Assembly (NCBI GenBank): GCA_965153355.1 | Contig: OZ231126.1 | Span: forward strand, 67,518,001 to 67,582,000 | Direction of reading: 5' to 3' | Source of the DNA: Flaccisagitta enflata | Lineage: Eukaryota; Chaetognatha; Sagittoidea; Aphragmophora | Length of the DNA: 64,000 nt | In this document: positions 1 to 10,474 of the stretch, piece by piece | Position numbering within the stretch: the stretch's first letter is position 1 | How the letters are laid out: every line of letters begins with the position of its first letter | The notes under the pieces: generated by a model | Seen by the model: the letters and a program-made list of their open reading frames with translations, nothing else | Told to the model about the DNA's origin: nothing | The model's database searches: none | Program-made: the position numbers and the translations under genes

Positions 1-48
1 AAAAGGTTATCTCTTATAAAAAAAAAAAGAGTATAGCTGTATTGTATA

Positions 49-202
49 CAGTGGAACCCCGCAATAACGGCTGTCAAGGGATCGGCAAATTTATCAACAC
101 CTAGCAAATTTTTGTTGTCTCTAATACAAGAAAAAAATGGCACCAAGATTGTTGTAGGTGGATTTTTGTTACTCTTAAATCTGTTATATCGGGGTGTAAC
201 TG
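49..202 (+). mobile_element. TA-flanked MITE (CAGTGGAACCCCG ends)
   Basis: The left end CAGTGGAACCCCG and right end CGGGGTGTAACTG are imperfect inverted repeats, flanked by TA at 47-48 and 203-204. This is the pattern expected of Tc1/mariner-type non-autonomous elements. There is no transposase frame. The same element is at 57645-57806 in the other arm, so it was inserted before the duplication. Confidence 0.6.
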
Positions 203-431
203 TATTTTCATAGCCTTGTGTCAACTTGACCAGCGTCATCACAATCGCCGATCGATTTTTCAAGTGAACACAAAAAGAGTCCATTCATATAAAACTAAAT
301 ACGGCTTTAATGGATTTATATCTGATTAAGGATTTAACGAATCGACCCACTATCAAAATGCGGGTGGCTTTATTTACACACTTGCAAACCCTACATGCTA
401 CTTCCGACAGTTAACCAGGCGTATCAGTAAA

Positions 432-563
432 CAAGGCCGGATACACAGCAATCCAGTCGCGGACGGTTGGGCAAGAGCAGTAATGCGAAAATCGCTCGGA
501 TGGACAGAAGGACGGACCTATCGACCGATACGGCAAGGTATAGAGTCGCGTGTCCGCGACTAA
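432..563 (+). mobile_element. Helitron-like element, copy 1
   Basis: It starts CAAGGCCGGATACAC and ends in the hairpin GTCGCG-TGTC-CGCGAC followed by CTAA. The internal tetranucleotide tract (GGAC/ACCG) is short and degenerate. It is shared with the inverted arm copy at 57284-57415. Confidence 0.65.
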
Positions 564-859
564 AAAGACGCACTTTTTATGGCAACAAATTTCATGAAAA
601 CTTGTTGAAATACTAGACTGTAAGAAAGCTCGCGACTAAAAAGACGCACCTTTTATACATTTAATTCAATTCACATGAAGATATGGTAGCGCGTACAAAA
701 CAGAAAAAGACAAAGAGTGAAACAAAAAATAAAATTGATAACTAAATAACACAACAAATTAACAGCAACAAATTTCAAGAAAACTTGTTGAAATACTAGA
801 CTATCAGAAAGCTCTCTGAAAATACATTAATTTGGTGCCAATCTGGTTTTTCTATCTTT

Positions 860-930
860 TTAGATGCGTCATCGCATCACTATAATAGGCCATGTCCGTT
901 GGTCTGTCGGTTGGTTGGTTGGTCTGTCAG
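860..930 (-). mobile_element. Helitron-like 3' end, GATGCG hairpin subfamily
   Basis: Read on the minus strand, a (GGAC/CCAA)-like tract is followed by the hairpin GATGCG-ATGA-CGCATC and CTAA. The body before the hairpin resembles the other subfamilies (GACA-AAGCC-TATTATAG type). The same terminus is in the right arm near 56750-56790. Confidence 0.55.
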
Positions 931-939
931 GTAATGTAT

Positions 940-1885
940 TCATTGGAAAAAAAATCGAAAAACGTTTTTCGATTTTTTGAGTTTCGCTTAGGAATTAATT
1001 TTTTCCATTTTCGCTTGGGGTGTTTTGCGGAAGTTGAGGAGCGACTAGGCTCGCCCGAGGCTGGAGTTGAAATTGGTACCATCTAGCTCATAAATATACG
1101 GACAGCTGGATAAAGATTTGCATTTTGACTCACTGAATGAAATATATATCCCAATAAATTCATTTTTAGTAATCATATAGTATTATGATCTATCAAAAAC
1201 TTCTGTTACGAGTTTCTATTGGATTGGTCTATGATTTTTCGACTAAAATCAGTGTATCCTTTATTTCTCAGTAAGCAACAAAAAGTCATTGATTTTTCTT
1301 TTGATTTTTTTTGATATTAGATAATTTTAGAGCAATATGTTTAACTACAGCCTCCAATTTTTTCAATATTCAAAATGTTTGGTAAAAATGTGATCTAATG
1401 AGGTCAAGCAGAATGATTTTTGCCAATCTATTTGGATTTAGGAGCTCTTTTTATGTATGTTGTCATTTAATGATTTCAACTGAAAACCTTTGAATTTGAT
1501 TTTGGTTAAATGACAGTTTTTCTTCAAAACGCTCTCATTTCAAAACGGATTGAGCTACTGAGCTTTGCTTGGTCTTGAATGGAAGATTTTTTGTCATAGT
1601 TTGTTGATCTACTTTCATTTTTCTATTGAATATTGAAGTTTAGCTGCTATGAATATGGGAAGGTGTCCGTATATTTATGAGCTAGATAGTACAGGGTGAA
1701 AGAGGGCACTTTTTTACACCTTCTGGAAAAAAGCAGGGCACTGTCGGATCAATACTTTAGGCGCTATGAATTTTTTAATCTTTTTTTATTTTTTCACATT
1801 TTCCGCATATTTCTCAGAGATAGATATTTTTCATCGATCTCATTTTTTGGCACTAAGTAACAACAAAAATCAGTTCAGCAGAGGT
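940..1885. repeat. Left copy of inverted repeat b
   Basis: Apart from the insertion at 1079-1689, this region matches 22775-23095 in reverse complement, including the palindrome TCGAAAAACGTTTTTCGA. Both copies continue into a (GGGA)n tract, a D-family element and a (GA)n tract in the same relative order. Confidence 0.8.
1079..1689. mobile_element. 611-bp TIR element with TA target duplication
   Basis: Perfect 24-bp inverted repeats lie at 1081-1104 and 1664-1687 (start ATCTAGCTCATAAATA); the match extends to 26 bp with one mismatch. TA flanks the element at 1077-1078 and 1690-1691. The homologous copy at 22958-22959 has a single TA and no insertion, which is a direct empty site. No transposase frame is present, so the element is non-autonomous. 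Confidence 0.85.
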
Positions 1886-1985
1886 CAGAGGGAGGGAGGA
1901 AGAGGGAGGAGGGAGGGAGGAGAGGGAGGAGGAGAGGAGGGTAAGGGAGGGAGGGGAGGGAGAAAGGGAAGAGGAGAGGGAGGAA
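1886..1985 (+). repeat. (GGGA)n tract
   Basis: A purine tract of GGGA/GGAG units. Its counterpart in the inverted copy is the CCCT tract at 22445-22770. ORFs through it are low-complexity artefacts. Confidence 0.9.
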
Positions 1986-2645
1986 CAGGTCAAGGGCAAT
2001 ATATGGTCAGCGATACCCGTTGTCCTGCTTTGAGTGATTGTGAATTGGAGTGAGGGGTAGCAGGGCAGCGGCCCCGAAGGGGACGAAGTCCTGTAGAACA
2101 CAGAGGGACTTTCGTTTGTTCTGCCTGAAGTGGATGAGATGCTATAGAGGGCTGATTGAAGGCTGAAGGTCTAAGAAGGCTGATGTAAGGCCTGAGAATG
2201 CCAATTGGAAGCTTGAGAGGGCTGACTTGAGGCAGGAGAGCAAAAAATTGAGGTTTAGGTGGCTGATTTGAGGCCTGACCTGTCTGAGAGGCCAGGTTTG
2301 AGGCATGAGAATTTGAATTTGAGGCCTGAGAGGCCTAATTTGAAGTCTGAGAGGCCAGGTTTGAGGCCAAAGAGGACAGATTTGAGGCCTGATAGGCTGG
2401 ATTTGAGGCCTGATAGGCTGGATTTGAGGCCTGATAGGCTGGATTTGAGGCCTGAGAGGCTGGATTTGAGACCTGAGAGGCCATATTTGAGGCCTGGGAG
2501 GCCATATTTGAGGCCTGAGGGGTCTGATGAGGGGGGGGGACGAACACACGAACGGACGGACGGACGAACGGAGGGACGGACAAACAAACGAAAGTCCCCC
2601 TGTGTTCTACAGGACTTTGTCCCCTTCGGGGCCGCTGCCCAAAAG
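1986..2645 (+). mobile_element. D-family element, copy 1
   Basis: Near-perfect 57-bp inverted termini at 2063-2119 and 2584-2640 start GGGCAGCGGCCCCGAAGG. Between them is a tandem array of about 20-25 bp units (GGCTGGATTTGAGGCCTGA type) and then a GGAC-rich tract. A divergent leader containing ATGGTCAGCG precedes the left terminus, as in other copies. Open frames on both strands across the array are repeat artefacts. Confidence 0.8.
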
Positions 2646-2991
2646 GGAGAGAGGGAGGGAGATGGAGGGAGGGAGAAGGAGATAAGGAAGGGAGAGGGGG
2701 AGGGAGAGGGGGAGTGAGAGGGAGGGAGAGAGAGGGATGGAGAGGGGGAGGGAGAGAGGGAGGGAGGGAGGAAGAAAGTGAGAGGGGGATGGGGAGAGAG
2801 GGAGAGGGAGGAAGAGGAAGAGGGAGAGGGAAAGGGAGAGAGAGGGGGAGGGAGAGAGAGGGAGAGGGGGATGGAGAGGGAGGGGAGGGAAGGAGGGTGA
2901 GGGGGAGGGAGAGGGAGGGCTGGAGGGAGGGGGGAGGAAGAGAGGGAGGGACGGAAGGAGAGAAGGAGGGAGAGAGGGAGGGAGTCGCTAT

Positions 2992-2995
<4 letters not shown>
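2646..2995 (+). repeat. (GGGA)n tract
   Basis: A 350-bp purine tract of GGGA/GAGG units with no coding signal. Confidence 0.9.
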
Positions 2996-2997
<2 letters not shown>

Positions 2998-3065
<68 letters not shown>

Positions 3066-3177
3066 GACAGACAGACAGACAGACAGAGTGACAGCCACAG
3101 AGAGAGAGAGACAGTCACAGAGAGAGAGAGACAGCGACAGAGACACAGTGAAACAGACACAAACAACACACACACAT

Positions 3178-3250
<73 letters not shown>
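2998..3250 (+). repeat. Compound (GA)n-(ACAG)n-(CA)n microsatellite
   Basis: A (GA)n tract (2998-3057) passes into ACAG/ACAGACAG units and then a (CA)n tract (about 3169-3250). Confidence 0.95.
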
Positions 3251-3254
<4 letters not shown>

Positions 3255-3301
3255 CAGCCCTTACGATTTTTTCCGGTCGGCGAGAGCCGCCTTTACTGGT
3301 A

Positions 3302-3412
3302 ACTAGTCATCCAAGGATCGCACATGGTCAGCGGTACCCGATACCCTGCTGAAAGTGATCCAATGAAGAAGTGGGGGAGAGCAGGGCAGCGGCCCCAAAG
3401 GGCCGATGTCCT
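3302..3412 (+). mobile_element. D-family 5' end, fused to family E
   Basis: The full D leader (ACTAGTCATCCAAGGATCGC) and left terminus GGCCCCAAAGGGCC are present. The sequence then switches abruptly after TCCTGTAGAAC to an unrelated array (family E) with no D 3' end. Confidence 0.7.
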
Positions 3413-3740
3413 GTAGAACCTTTCTGACCTATCACCAGCTCTATCAGACCTATCCCTAGCTCTATCAGACCTATCCTAAGCTCTATCAGACCTATACCTA
3501 GCTCTATCAGCCCTATCCACAGCTCTAATAGACATATCCGACCTATCACCAGCTCCATCAAACCTATCCCCAGCTCTATCAGACCTAACCGTAGCTGATT
3601 ACTTTAGTGGATGAAATGACGATTATCATCAATGATGAGCGAAATGAATTGATTTCAAACATTTTTAGCGATTTTTCATTCAAGCGTGGACGATGGACGG
3701 ACGGACGGACGGACAGAGACAGAGGTTCTTACAGGGTTAA
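3413..3740 (+). repeat. Family E array and tail, arm c
   Basis: Tandem units of about 20 bp (AGCTCTATCAGACCTATCCC) are followed by a conserved tail (GTGGATGAAATGACG, then TTTTTCATTCAAGCGT) and a GGAC tract. It matches 39300-39750 in reverse complement almost base for base in the tail. A second divergent copy is at 10285-11640. Confidence 0.8.
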
Positions 3741-3874
3741 CATCGTAAACATCATCATCATATCTGAATCATTTCCAGTGATTTTTGCTTCTTTTAGAGA
3801 TTTTCAACTCGAGCGTTACCGACCGACCGACCGACCGACCGACCGACGGAGAGAGAGGTGGTGGAGAAAGAAAA

Positions 3875-3973
<99 letters not shown>

Positions 3974-4160
3974 GAGAGAGGTACCCTTCAAAGAAACAGT
4001 CCATCAAACACATGCACACAGACAGACAAGCAGACATTCCGAGGGGCACGAACAGTCAAAAATACACATAACCGTGACGCAAGAGAAGGGCGACAGAAAG
4101 AGAAAGAGGAAAAAAGAAATTGGGGGAAAAATCAGAAAAAAGACGGCAAAAATGTAAAAC
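3741..4160. repeat. Arm c, inner part with (GA)n
   Basis: Matches reverse complement of 37635-37990 and 38560-38700. The (GA)n tract (3868-3957) sits at the same place as the (CT)n tract at 37855-37945, so the microsatellite pre-dates the duplication. The segment from 3960 on (GTACCCTTCAAAGAAACAG) is nearly unchanged between arms. Confidence 0.8.
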
Positions 4161-4204
4161 CAGTGGCTGTCGCCAATACTGTGGATCGCGATGTGTAATT
4201 TGAT

Positions 4205-4605
4205 TCTTTTTATTTCCATTTTTCATTTTTCACTTTTCACTTTTCACTTTTCACTTTTCACTTTTCATTTTTTATTTTTCATTTTTCATTTTTCATTTTT
4301 CATTTTCTATTTTTCATTTGTCATTTTTCACTTTTCACTTTTCACTTTTCACTTTTCATTTTTCACTTTTCACTTTTCACTTGTCACTTCTTATTTTTCA
4401 CCTTTCATTTTTCACTTTTTATTTTTCACTTTTTACTTTTTATTTTTCAGATTTTACTTTTCACTTTATACCCTTTATTTTTCATTTTTCACTTTTCTAG
4501 TTTTATTTTTCCTTTTTCCTTTTTTTTTTATATTTTACTTTTTATTTTGCACTTTTCATCTTTCTTCTCTTTTCTTTGTTTTTTCTTTTTCAATTTTTCA
4601 TATTT
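4205..4605 (+). repeat. TTTTCACTTT minisatellite
   Basis: About 40 tandem 10-bp units of TTTTCAYTTT. The Phe/His/Ser-rich open frames here come from the repeat. Confidence 0.95.
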
Positions 4606-4615
4606 TTTAACTGTA

Positions 4616-5340
4616 ATCACAATATTCATTTAAACATAAAAAATTTAGATATAAAATTTAAATAAGAAAAAAAAGAAAAAAAACCCAACTATAAGTGAAT
4701 TGCAAAACATTGTAAATTTCTAATGCCGGGCTCAGAATTTCATTGAAATTCTTCCAGACAAATATGCTTTTAATTATCATTCCTTTACTGCTCTCGGATG
4801 TTTGCGCACCCTCGCTGCCACTCACTTCCTGTCACGTGGTCTCCCTTCACCCCTCCTCTTCCAACTTTCCTGAAATGTCAGAATTTCAAAAGGATCAAAT
4901 TATCAGGATCGAACTCGTGACTCATAAGTTCGAAGTCCAGCAAGTTAACCATTAGGCCGTGGTGCCACTCTGCCTGGAGTCAGCCCAGAAAGCTGAGTTC
5001 TTATTAATAAATCGAGCGAATGCTCTCACGCACAAATCGAATCGTGAATTGAAATCGTGACTTTTCTAGTCATATCTTTGAAACGCCATAACTCAGAGAC
5101 GAATCGACGGATTGGCTTGATTTTTTGTACGGTAACATCACATGACCTTTTCTACTACTGTATTAAGTTTCAGGAATTTTTTAGAAGTAAAACCACGCCA
5201 ACCAGCCTACCTGCCTAAAAATTTCAAGCGAGTATAGCTTAAGAAATGTTCGATAAAAATTTCAGATATTTTGCATGAATGATCATCCAACCCTTTGACA
5301 TATCCTGAGTAAGTTGTACAGCAATCACGTAATAACTTTT
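4616..5340. other. Sequence with no gene seen
   Basis: AT-rich sequence with no coding frame. It holds a tRNA-like segment (4868-4980) and text resembling the internal module of the TA-flanked elements (CATAACTCAGAGACG near 5088). Confidence 0.5.
4868..4980 (-). repeat. Possible tRNA-derived SINE head
   Basis: On the minus strand GGCACCACGGCCTAATGG is followed about 30 bases later by GAGTTCGATCC, which resemble RNA polymerase III A and B boxes. The stems do not make a canonical tRNA cloverleaf, so a SINE-type relic is more likely than a functional tRNA gene. Confidence 0.35.
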
Positions 5341-5523
5341 ACTACAATCGCATTGAACATTTTTCTCACATATCAAAAATGAATAATTTGCAAACAAACA
5401 ACTCTAAAAGAGGCTCTGTTTGTCCGTCATCAGTCTGCCAGTCATGAACGGAGCGAGCGTAGCAAGGCAGAGCGCTAGGGAGCGAATGAGCGATGCGAAC
5501 GACCGAGTGCAGTGGTGTGTTAA

Positions 5524-5673
5524 CAAGGCCGGATACACGGCCAATACCAGTCGCGGACGGGTGGGCAGGGGCGGAAATGCGCGTTTTCACACTTTCAAAC
5601 TCGATCACCACGGACCGACGGACCGACGGACGGACGGACAAAGCCTCTTATAGAGTCGCTTGTCCGCGACTAA
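5524..5673 (+). mobile_element. Helitron-like element, copy 2
   Basis: Full-length form: CAAGGCCGGATACACGGCC to a near-hairpin GTCGCT-TGTC-CGCGAC and CTAA. It is inserted in the family-J background (AACGCGATTGTCT follows). A related J copy at 15029-15040 reads GTTAAAAACGCG without insertion, so removal of CAAGG...CTAA restores the flank exactly. Confidence 0.75.
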
Positions 5674-5837
5674 AAACGCGATTGTCTCGAGTAAAAACAG
5701 ACCCGGAGCTCGGGCATGATGCATTACAGCTGGGTGTTGTGTTATGGCCGCACGTGATGCATTACGGCTATGCGTGATGCATTACAACTGCCCTAACAAG
5801 TTACAGCCGTGTGTGACACATTGCAGCCAGTGGCGTT

Positions 5838-6013
5838 CAGTTGAACCCCGCTCCAACGGACCCGCTTTTAATGGAATTCTTCTTATAACAGAAATTAATT
5901 CTATGTTCCTTCAGCTGGTTTCCTTTTTTTCCTATATTGGCTATAACAGAATTACACTTATAACATATAAAATTCATTGGTCCCTTGATATCCATTGGAG
6001 CGGGATTCAGCTG
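5838..6013. mobile_element. TIR MITE (CAGTTGAACCCCGCTCC ends)
   Basis: The ends CAGTTGAACCCCGCTCCAA and (right, reversed) CAGCTGAATCCCGCTCCAA are inverted repeats of about 23 bp. It is close in type to the element at 49-202. The TA flank is kept only on the right. There is no coding capacity. Confidence 0.6.
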
Positions 6014-6019
6014 TATTTG

Positions 6020-6395
6020 AAGATGCATCTGCAGCTGTCAGGCATTGTGATGCACCCCTGCCTCAGCGTCCTAACCCTGGTTTGGTGCTCCATATAGCAT
6101 AAGTAGGGAATTTCATCATATCCAAATCCACTATATATATAAAAATTTATTTTTCGTCCGTATTTTTTTTATAAAATCTAATTCATATCAAGCAGTGTAA
6201 TTAATCAACATACTGATATTTTTAAAAATAGTAATTACTAATTTACTTTTATAATTAGTTTATTTACATTTCAAGTAAGCTTTTTTATAGCAAGTGTTTT
6301 GATATTAAAGTCTTTACTTACAAATTCCCTGAATTTTCAACTAACAAACTTTAAATCCAAAATTAAAATGAAAGATATTCCCAACTTTTGCCTTG
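6020..6395. other. AT-rich sequence, nothing seen
   Basis: No coding frame, inverted repeat or tandem array was recognised in this stretch. Confidence 0.5.
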
Positions 6396-6404
6396 TGAAG
6401 CACC

Positions 6405-6585
6405 CAATAACCTCGGCCTCACCAACCTATCTAGGCCTCACCAACCTATTCCTTGCCTCAGCGACCTATTCAAGCCTCGCCAAACTAATCTTCGCATCGC
6501 CAACCTAATCCTGACCTCACTGACCTAAACTTGGCCTCACCGACCTTTCCCAGCCTCACCAGCTTAGTCCTGGCCTCAGTTTGGA
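6405..6585 (+). repeat. ~23-bp minisatellite (CCTCACCRACCTA)
   Basis: About eight degenerate units of roughly 20-24 bp, each containing GCCTCACCAACCTA or a close variant. Confidence 0.8.
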
Positions 6586-6734
6586 GCAGTGATCAAACAA
6601 GGATGAAGGATTTGCTACAATGAAATTCATAAAATGAAGTTTTTTATTTTCAAGACCAATATATGGAACACACATGTAACTATTATTTAAAAGAAACGAA
6701 ATTCACTAAAAACAGGCAAATACCGAATTTCATT

Positions 6735-7575
6735 TAATGTTTTTCTCTTGTCTTTGTTTATTGTTGCTGTGTTCTTCTCCATTGTTATTCTTCTTCACTA
6801 TTATCATTGTTCTTCTTCATCATCCCAGTTCTTTTCCTCTAATGTTCCTCTCTATCTTCGTCTTCATCTTCATTATTCATCTTCATTATTCTTTTCCATC
6901 ATTGTCATTGTTTTTCCCCGTCATTGTTGTCATTCTTTTTTTTTTTTTATTTGTCATGGTTTTTCTCTATTGTCATGTTGTCCCCATCATCGTCGCCGTT
7001 CTTCTCTTTCATCGTCGTTTTTCTTATCCTTCATCGTCGTTTTTATTCTCCTTCATCGTCGTTTATCCTCTCCTTCATTGTCGTTTATCCTCTCCTTCAT
7101 TGTCGTTTTTCTTCTCCTTTATCGTTGTCGTTCATCTCCTTCATCGTTGTCGTTCATCTCCTTCATTGTCGTCGTTCTTCTCCGTCATTGTTGTTGTTCT
7201 TCTCCATTGCTGTTGTTCTTCTCCATTGCTGTTGTTCTTCTCCTTCATTGTCGTCTTTCTTCCTCATTATCGTGGTTCTTCGTCAAGGTTGTTCTCCTTC
7301 ATCGCCGTTGTTGTTCTCCTTCATCGCCGTTATTGTTCTCCTTCATCGCCGTTATTGTTCTCCTTCATCGCCGTTATTGTTCTCCTTCATCGCCGTTGTT
7401 GTTCTCCTTCATCGCCGTTGTTGTTCTCCTTCATCGCCTTTGTTGTCCTTCTTCGTCAATGTTGTTCTCCTTCATCGCCGTCGTTCTTCTCCTCCATCGT
7501 CAACGTTGTTCTCCTTCAACGCCGTTGTTCGTCCCCTTCATCGCCGTCGTTCTTCTCCCTCATCTTTGTCGTTTT
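6735..7575 (+). repeat. 22-bp minisatellite (TTCTCCTTCATCG)
   Basis: A long degenerate array whose best-kept part (about 7290-7440) has 22-bp units TTCTCCTTCATCGCCGTTAT. The unit is not a multiple of three and all three plus frames are open because it lacks stop codons. The 224-319 residue ORFs are therefore not evidence of a gene. Confidence 0.9.
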
Positions 7576-7959
7576 TATATAAAGAAAACATCGAATAATA
7601 CCTTTTTTAAGTCAATATCTATTTTTGTTTATTTTGAATATCACTCGCTGAACTCTTGTAATTGGTTGGTATTTATCTCACCTGGTTCACGCGGTGTCCA
7701 TTTGTAGTTAACACTTTTCTCCTCAATTTACAAGCGTTCTTCCCTTGCAACTCGTGATAGGAATGAAATTGTGAATAAAAAAAGAAAAAAATAGAAATTC
7801 TGATTCGATTCTTTGCAGTAAAATGATGCTCGCGGATAAATGATTCATTTAAACCGACTTTCTCCAAGCCGGCAAAAATTTTGTGTGATGATTAGTGAAC
7901 ATATCAAGCTTTGTGGTATTTGATAGCTGAAAATGTTGTTCCTTCCTCTCTTTCTCTCT

Positions 7960-8114
<155 letters not shown>

Positions 8115-8124
8115 AGAGAAAGAA

Positions 8125-8950
8125 ATAACCAAAACAAAAGACTGAGGTGAGCACACAATCTTGAGATAAAAAAAAAAAATACAGAAGAAAGAAGATAGAA
8201 GAAAACAAAAAGGTGAGCACGCAAAATAATAAAAAGAAAAAAACTAACCCAGACAAAAGACTAAGGTATAGATGGAGACATCTTGAGAAAAAAATAACCA
8301 AAACAAAAGACTGAGGTGAGCACACAATCTTGAGATGAAAAAAAATACAGAAGAAAGAAGATAGAAGAAAACAAAAAGGTGAGCACGCAAAATAATGAAA
8401 GGAAAAAACTAACCCAAACAAAAGACTAAGGTATAGATGGAGACATCTTGAGAGAAAAAAATAACATAAACAAAAGACTAAGGTGAGCACACAATCTTGA
8501 GATGAAAAAAAAACAGAATAAAGAAGAAAGAAGAAAATGAAAAGGTGAGCACGCAAAATAATAAAAAGAAAAAAACTAACACAAACAAAGGACTAAGGTA
8601 TATATGGAGACATCTTGAGAGAAAAAAATAACATAAACAAAAGACTAAGGTGAGCACACAATCTTGAGATGAAAAAAAAATACAGAATAAAGAAGATAGA
8701 AGAAAATGAAAAGGTGAGCACGCAAAATAATAAAAAGAAAAAAACTAACACAAACAAAAGACTAAGGTATATATGGAGACATCTTGAGAGAAAAAAATAA
8801 CATAAACAAAAGACTAAGGTGAGCACACAATCTTGAGATGAAAAAAAAACAGAATAAAGAAGAAAGAAGAAAATGAAAAGGTGAGCACGCAAAATAATAA
8901 AAAGAAAAAATAGAAGAAAAAGAAAAGGTGAGCACGCAAAATAATAAAAA
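8125..8950 (+). repeat. 168-bp satellite, five units
   Basis: The marker GTGAGCACACAATCTTGAGA recurs at about 8147, 8316, 8483, 8650 and 8819, giving a unit of 167-169 bp. Each unit carries a second internal relative (GTGAGCACGCAAAATAATAA). Minus-strand open frames through it simply repeat the unit. Confidence 0.92.
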
Positions 8951-8969
8951 AAATACTTTCCCAGGACTA

Positions 8970-9273
8970 AGTGGATCTGGCGATCCACAACAAGGAATTT
9001 CCTGGTAAAATTGTTGGCGCAAGTCAAGGTTGTTGTCGTCGTCGGAATGAGGAAACAAAGCTGCTGCGGCGATGGCAGACAGCGGCGACATCCAAAGCAA
9101 CAGCAGATGCAATTGCAGCAGCAGCAACGACGACGACAGCAACAGCAGATGCAGTCGTAGCCGCAGCTACATTCGGCAGGTGGAAAAAATAACGAAGTTG
9201 TGATAATTGGCCGTAAAAGGGAACATTCAGGACATTCAGGCCAAAATGAAGGAGGGGAGGGCGGAGCTGTGGT

Positions 9274-9358
<85 letters not shown>

Positions 9359-9860
9359 ATGAACCAGTCGGACAGACACACAGACAAAAAATAGAAAGAC
9401 ATACAGACAGCCAGAAGAGAGAGACAGACAGACAGATGATGAGAAAGACAGAGAGTAAGACAGATGATAGGAGGAAAGAAAGCGTGATTAAGAAGAGTGT
9501 ACTTGTATCTGATGTGAATTGTATCGCTGAAATGTATAATTGCACTTTGTGATATGTTAGAGAGTAACAACTCTTAGCACTTTGTGATTTTTTTATCAAA
9601 TTCCAAAAAAAGAGAAAAATGAAATAGGAAAAGGGAAATTGATTTGGGAGGAAAACAACTTGTGTTGATTCATCACTTCCTAATCCCTATTACAAAGAAT
9701 CTTTTGACTCTCCTGTGAAACGAGCTAGAATTACGGAAATTTTGGTAATTTTAGATTTGAAGATAATGTCTTTGCTGTTAATTTCTGCGTTTAAGTATTG
9801 TGAATAACGGTATTAGATTCTCGTTCAACTACAGTGCAGTCGGATAAAAACGGACAGTAA
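8970..9860. repeat. Left copy of inverted duplication d
   Basis: Matches reverse complement of 36655-37620. It contains a GCA/ACG trinucleotide-rich block (9085-9175), a (GA)n tract (9278-9357) and a unique-looking tail to the sequence CAGTAACTGGAGGG. The trinucleotide block gives Ala/Thr-rich open frames in both copies, but they are not conserved beyond the repeat. Confidence 0.85.
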
Positions 9861-10245
9861 CTGGAGGGATAGTTTGACTGCTTCAAACTTAGACAATATT
9901 CTCAGAAAAAAAACTAGCCTGTCTAGGTGAAAGTAAGTACCTTTGAATGCTCGTCTTGTTATATCATATTCATACACACTATATTGGGTGTATCAGGAAG
10001 GAAATCAGGGACGTCGGCCGATGTCCCTGTTTGTCGGACTTACATCCCTGTCGGACTTAAGCCCATGTTGAAAAAGAAGGCAAAAAATGAAAAAAAAATG
10101 AAAGAAAAATAAAACAGAAGAAGAAAAGGCATTTTCAGGGGAAGTTGAGAGAATATGCAGGTTTCTCTGACAAGGCTGTCAAGGCTGTCATTTCTTGCAT
10201 GAGAGTGTAATTCAAGATATGAAAAGAATAAATAGGTAAACAAGG
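9861..10245. other. Sequence with no gene seen
   Basis: Contains a segment with CGGACTTAAGCCCATG that resembles sequence at 11770 and 53940, so it is probably repeat-derived. No coding frame is supported. Confidence 0.45.
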
Positions 10246-10246
10246 C

Positions 10247-10470
10247 CGGATACACGGGCCAAGACGGTGCGCCGGCCGTTAAAAACTCTTAGACCTATCC
10301 TTAGCTCCATCAGACCTATCCATCAGACCTATTCCTAGCTCTATCAGAACTATCCCGAGTTCTATCAGTCCTATCCCGAGCTCTGTCAGACCTGTCCCGA
10401 GCTCTATCAAACCTATCCTGAACTCTATCAGACCTATCCCCAGCTTTATCAGACCTATCCCCATACCTAC
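10247..10470 (+). repeat. Helitron-like 5' end joined to family E array
   Basis: The 5' terminus CAAGGCCGGATACACGGGCC is followed within 30 bp by the family E array (GACCTATCC units). The same join, inverted, is at 39755-39790, so it is an inherited structure and not a local accident. Confidence 0.7.
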
Positions 10471-10474
10471 AGTA

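Larger units (their letters stand above)
1..935. repeat. Left arm of inverted duplication a
   Basis: This stretch reappears in reverse complement at about 56695-57850, including unique-looking sequence, a TA-flanked MITE (49-202) and a Helitron-like copy (432-563). The right arm has one extra Helitron-like insertion that is absent here; the uninterrupted site is the A|T junction at 729/730. Inside the arm, a segment beginning GGCAACAAATTTCA occurs twice (about 580-632 and 761-815), so part of it was already duplicated before inversion. Confidence 0.85.

Noticed and set aside
2142-2717. Leu/Arg/Pro-repeat ORFs on both strands (RPDRLDL type)
   Set aside because: They translate the internal array of a D-family element; other copies have different units and frames.
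4868-4980. Functional tRNA gene
   Set aside because: A and B box-like words are present but acceptor and D stems do not pair; a SINE-type relic fits better.
6737-7707. Three long overlapping plus-strand ORFs (224-319 residues)
   Set aside because: They are different frames of one 22-bp minisatellite that lacks stop codons; composition is Ser/Phe/Leu only.
8125-8950. CRISPR-like regular spacing
   Set aside because: The unit is 168 bp and the intervening sequence is itself conserved; the genome is eukaryotic. This is a satellite.
8593-9599. Long minus ORFs with Leu/Ser and Cys-rich parts
   Set aside because: They run through the 168-bp satellite, a trinucleotide block and (CT)n; the matching region at 36.97-37.6 kb shares only repeat-derived residues.
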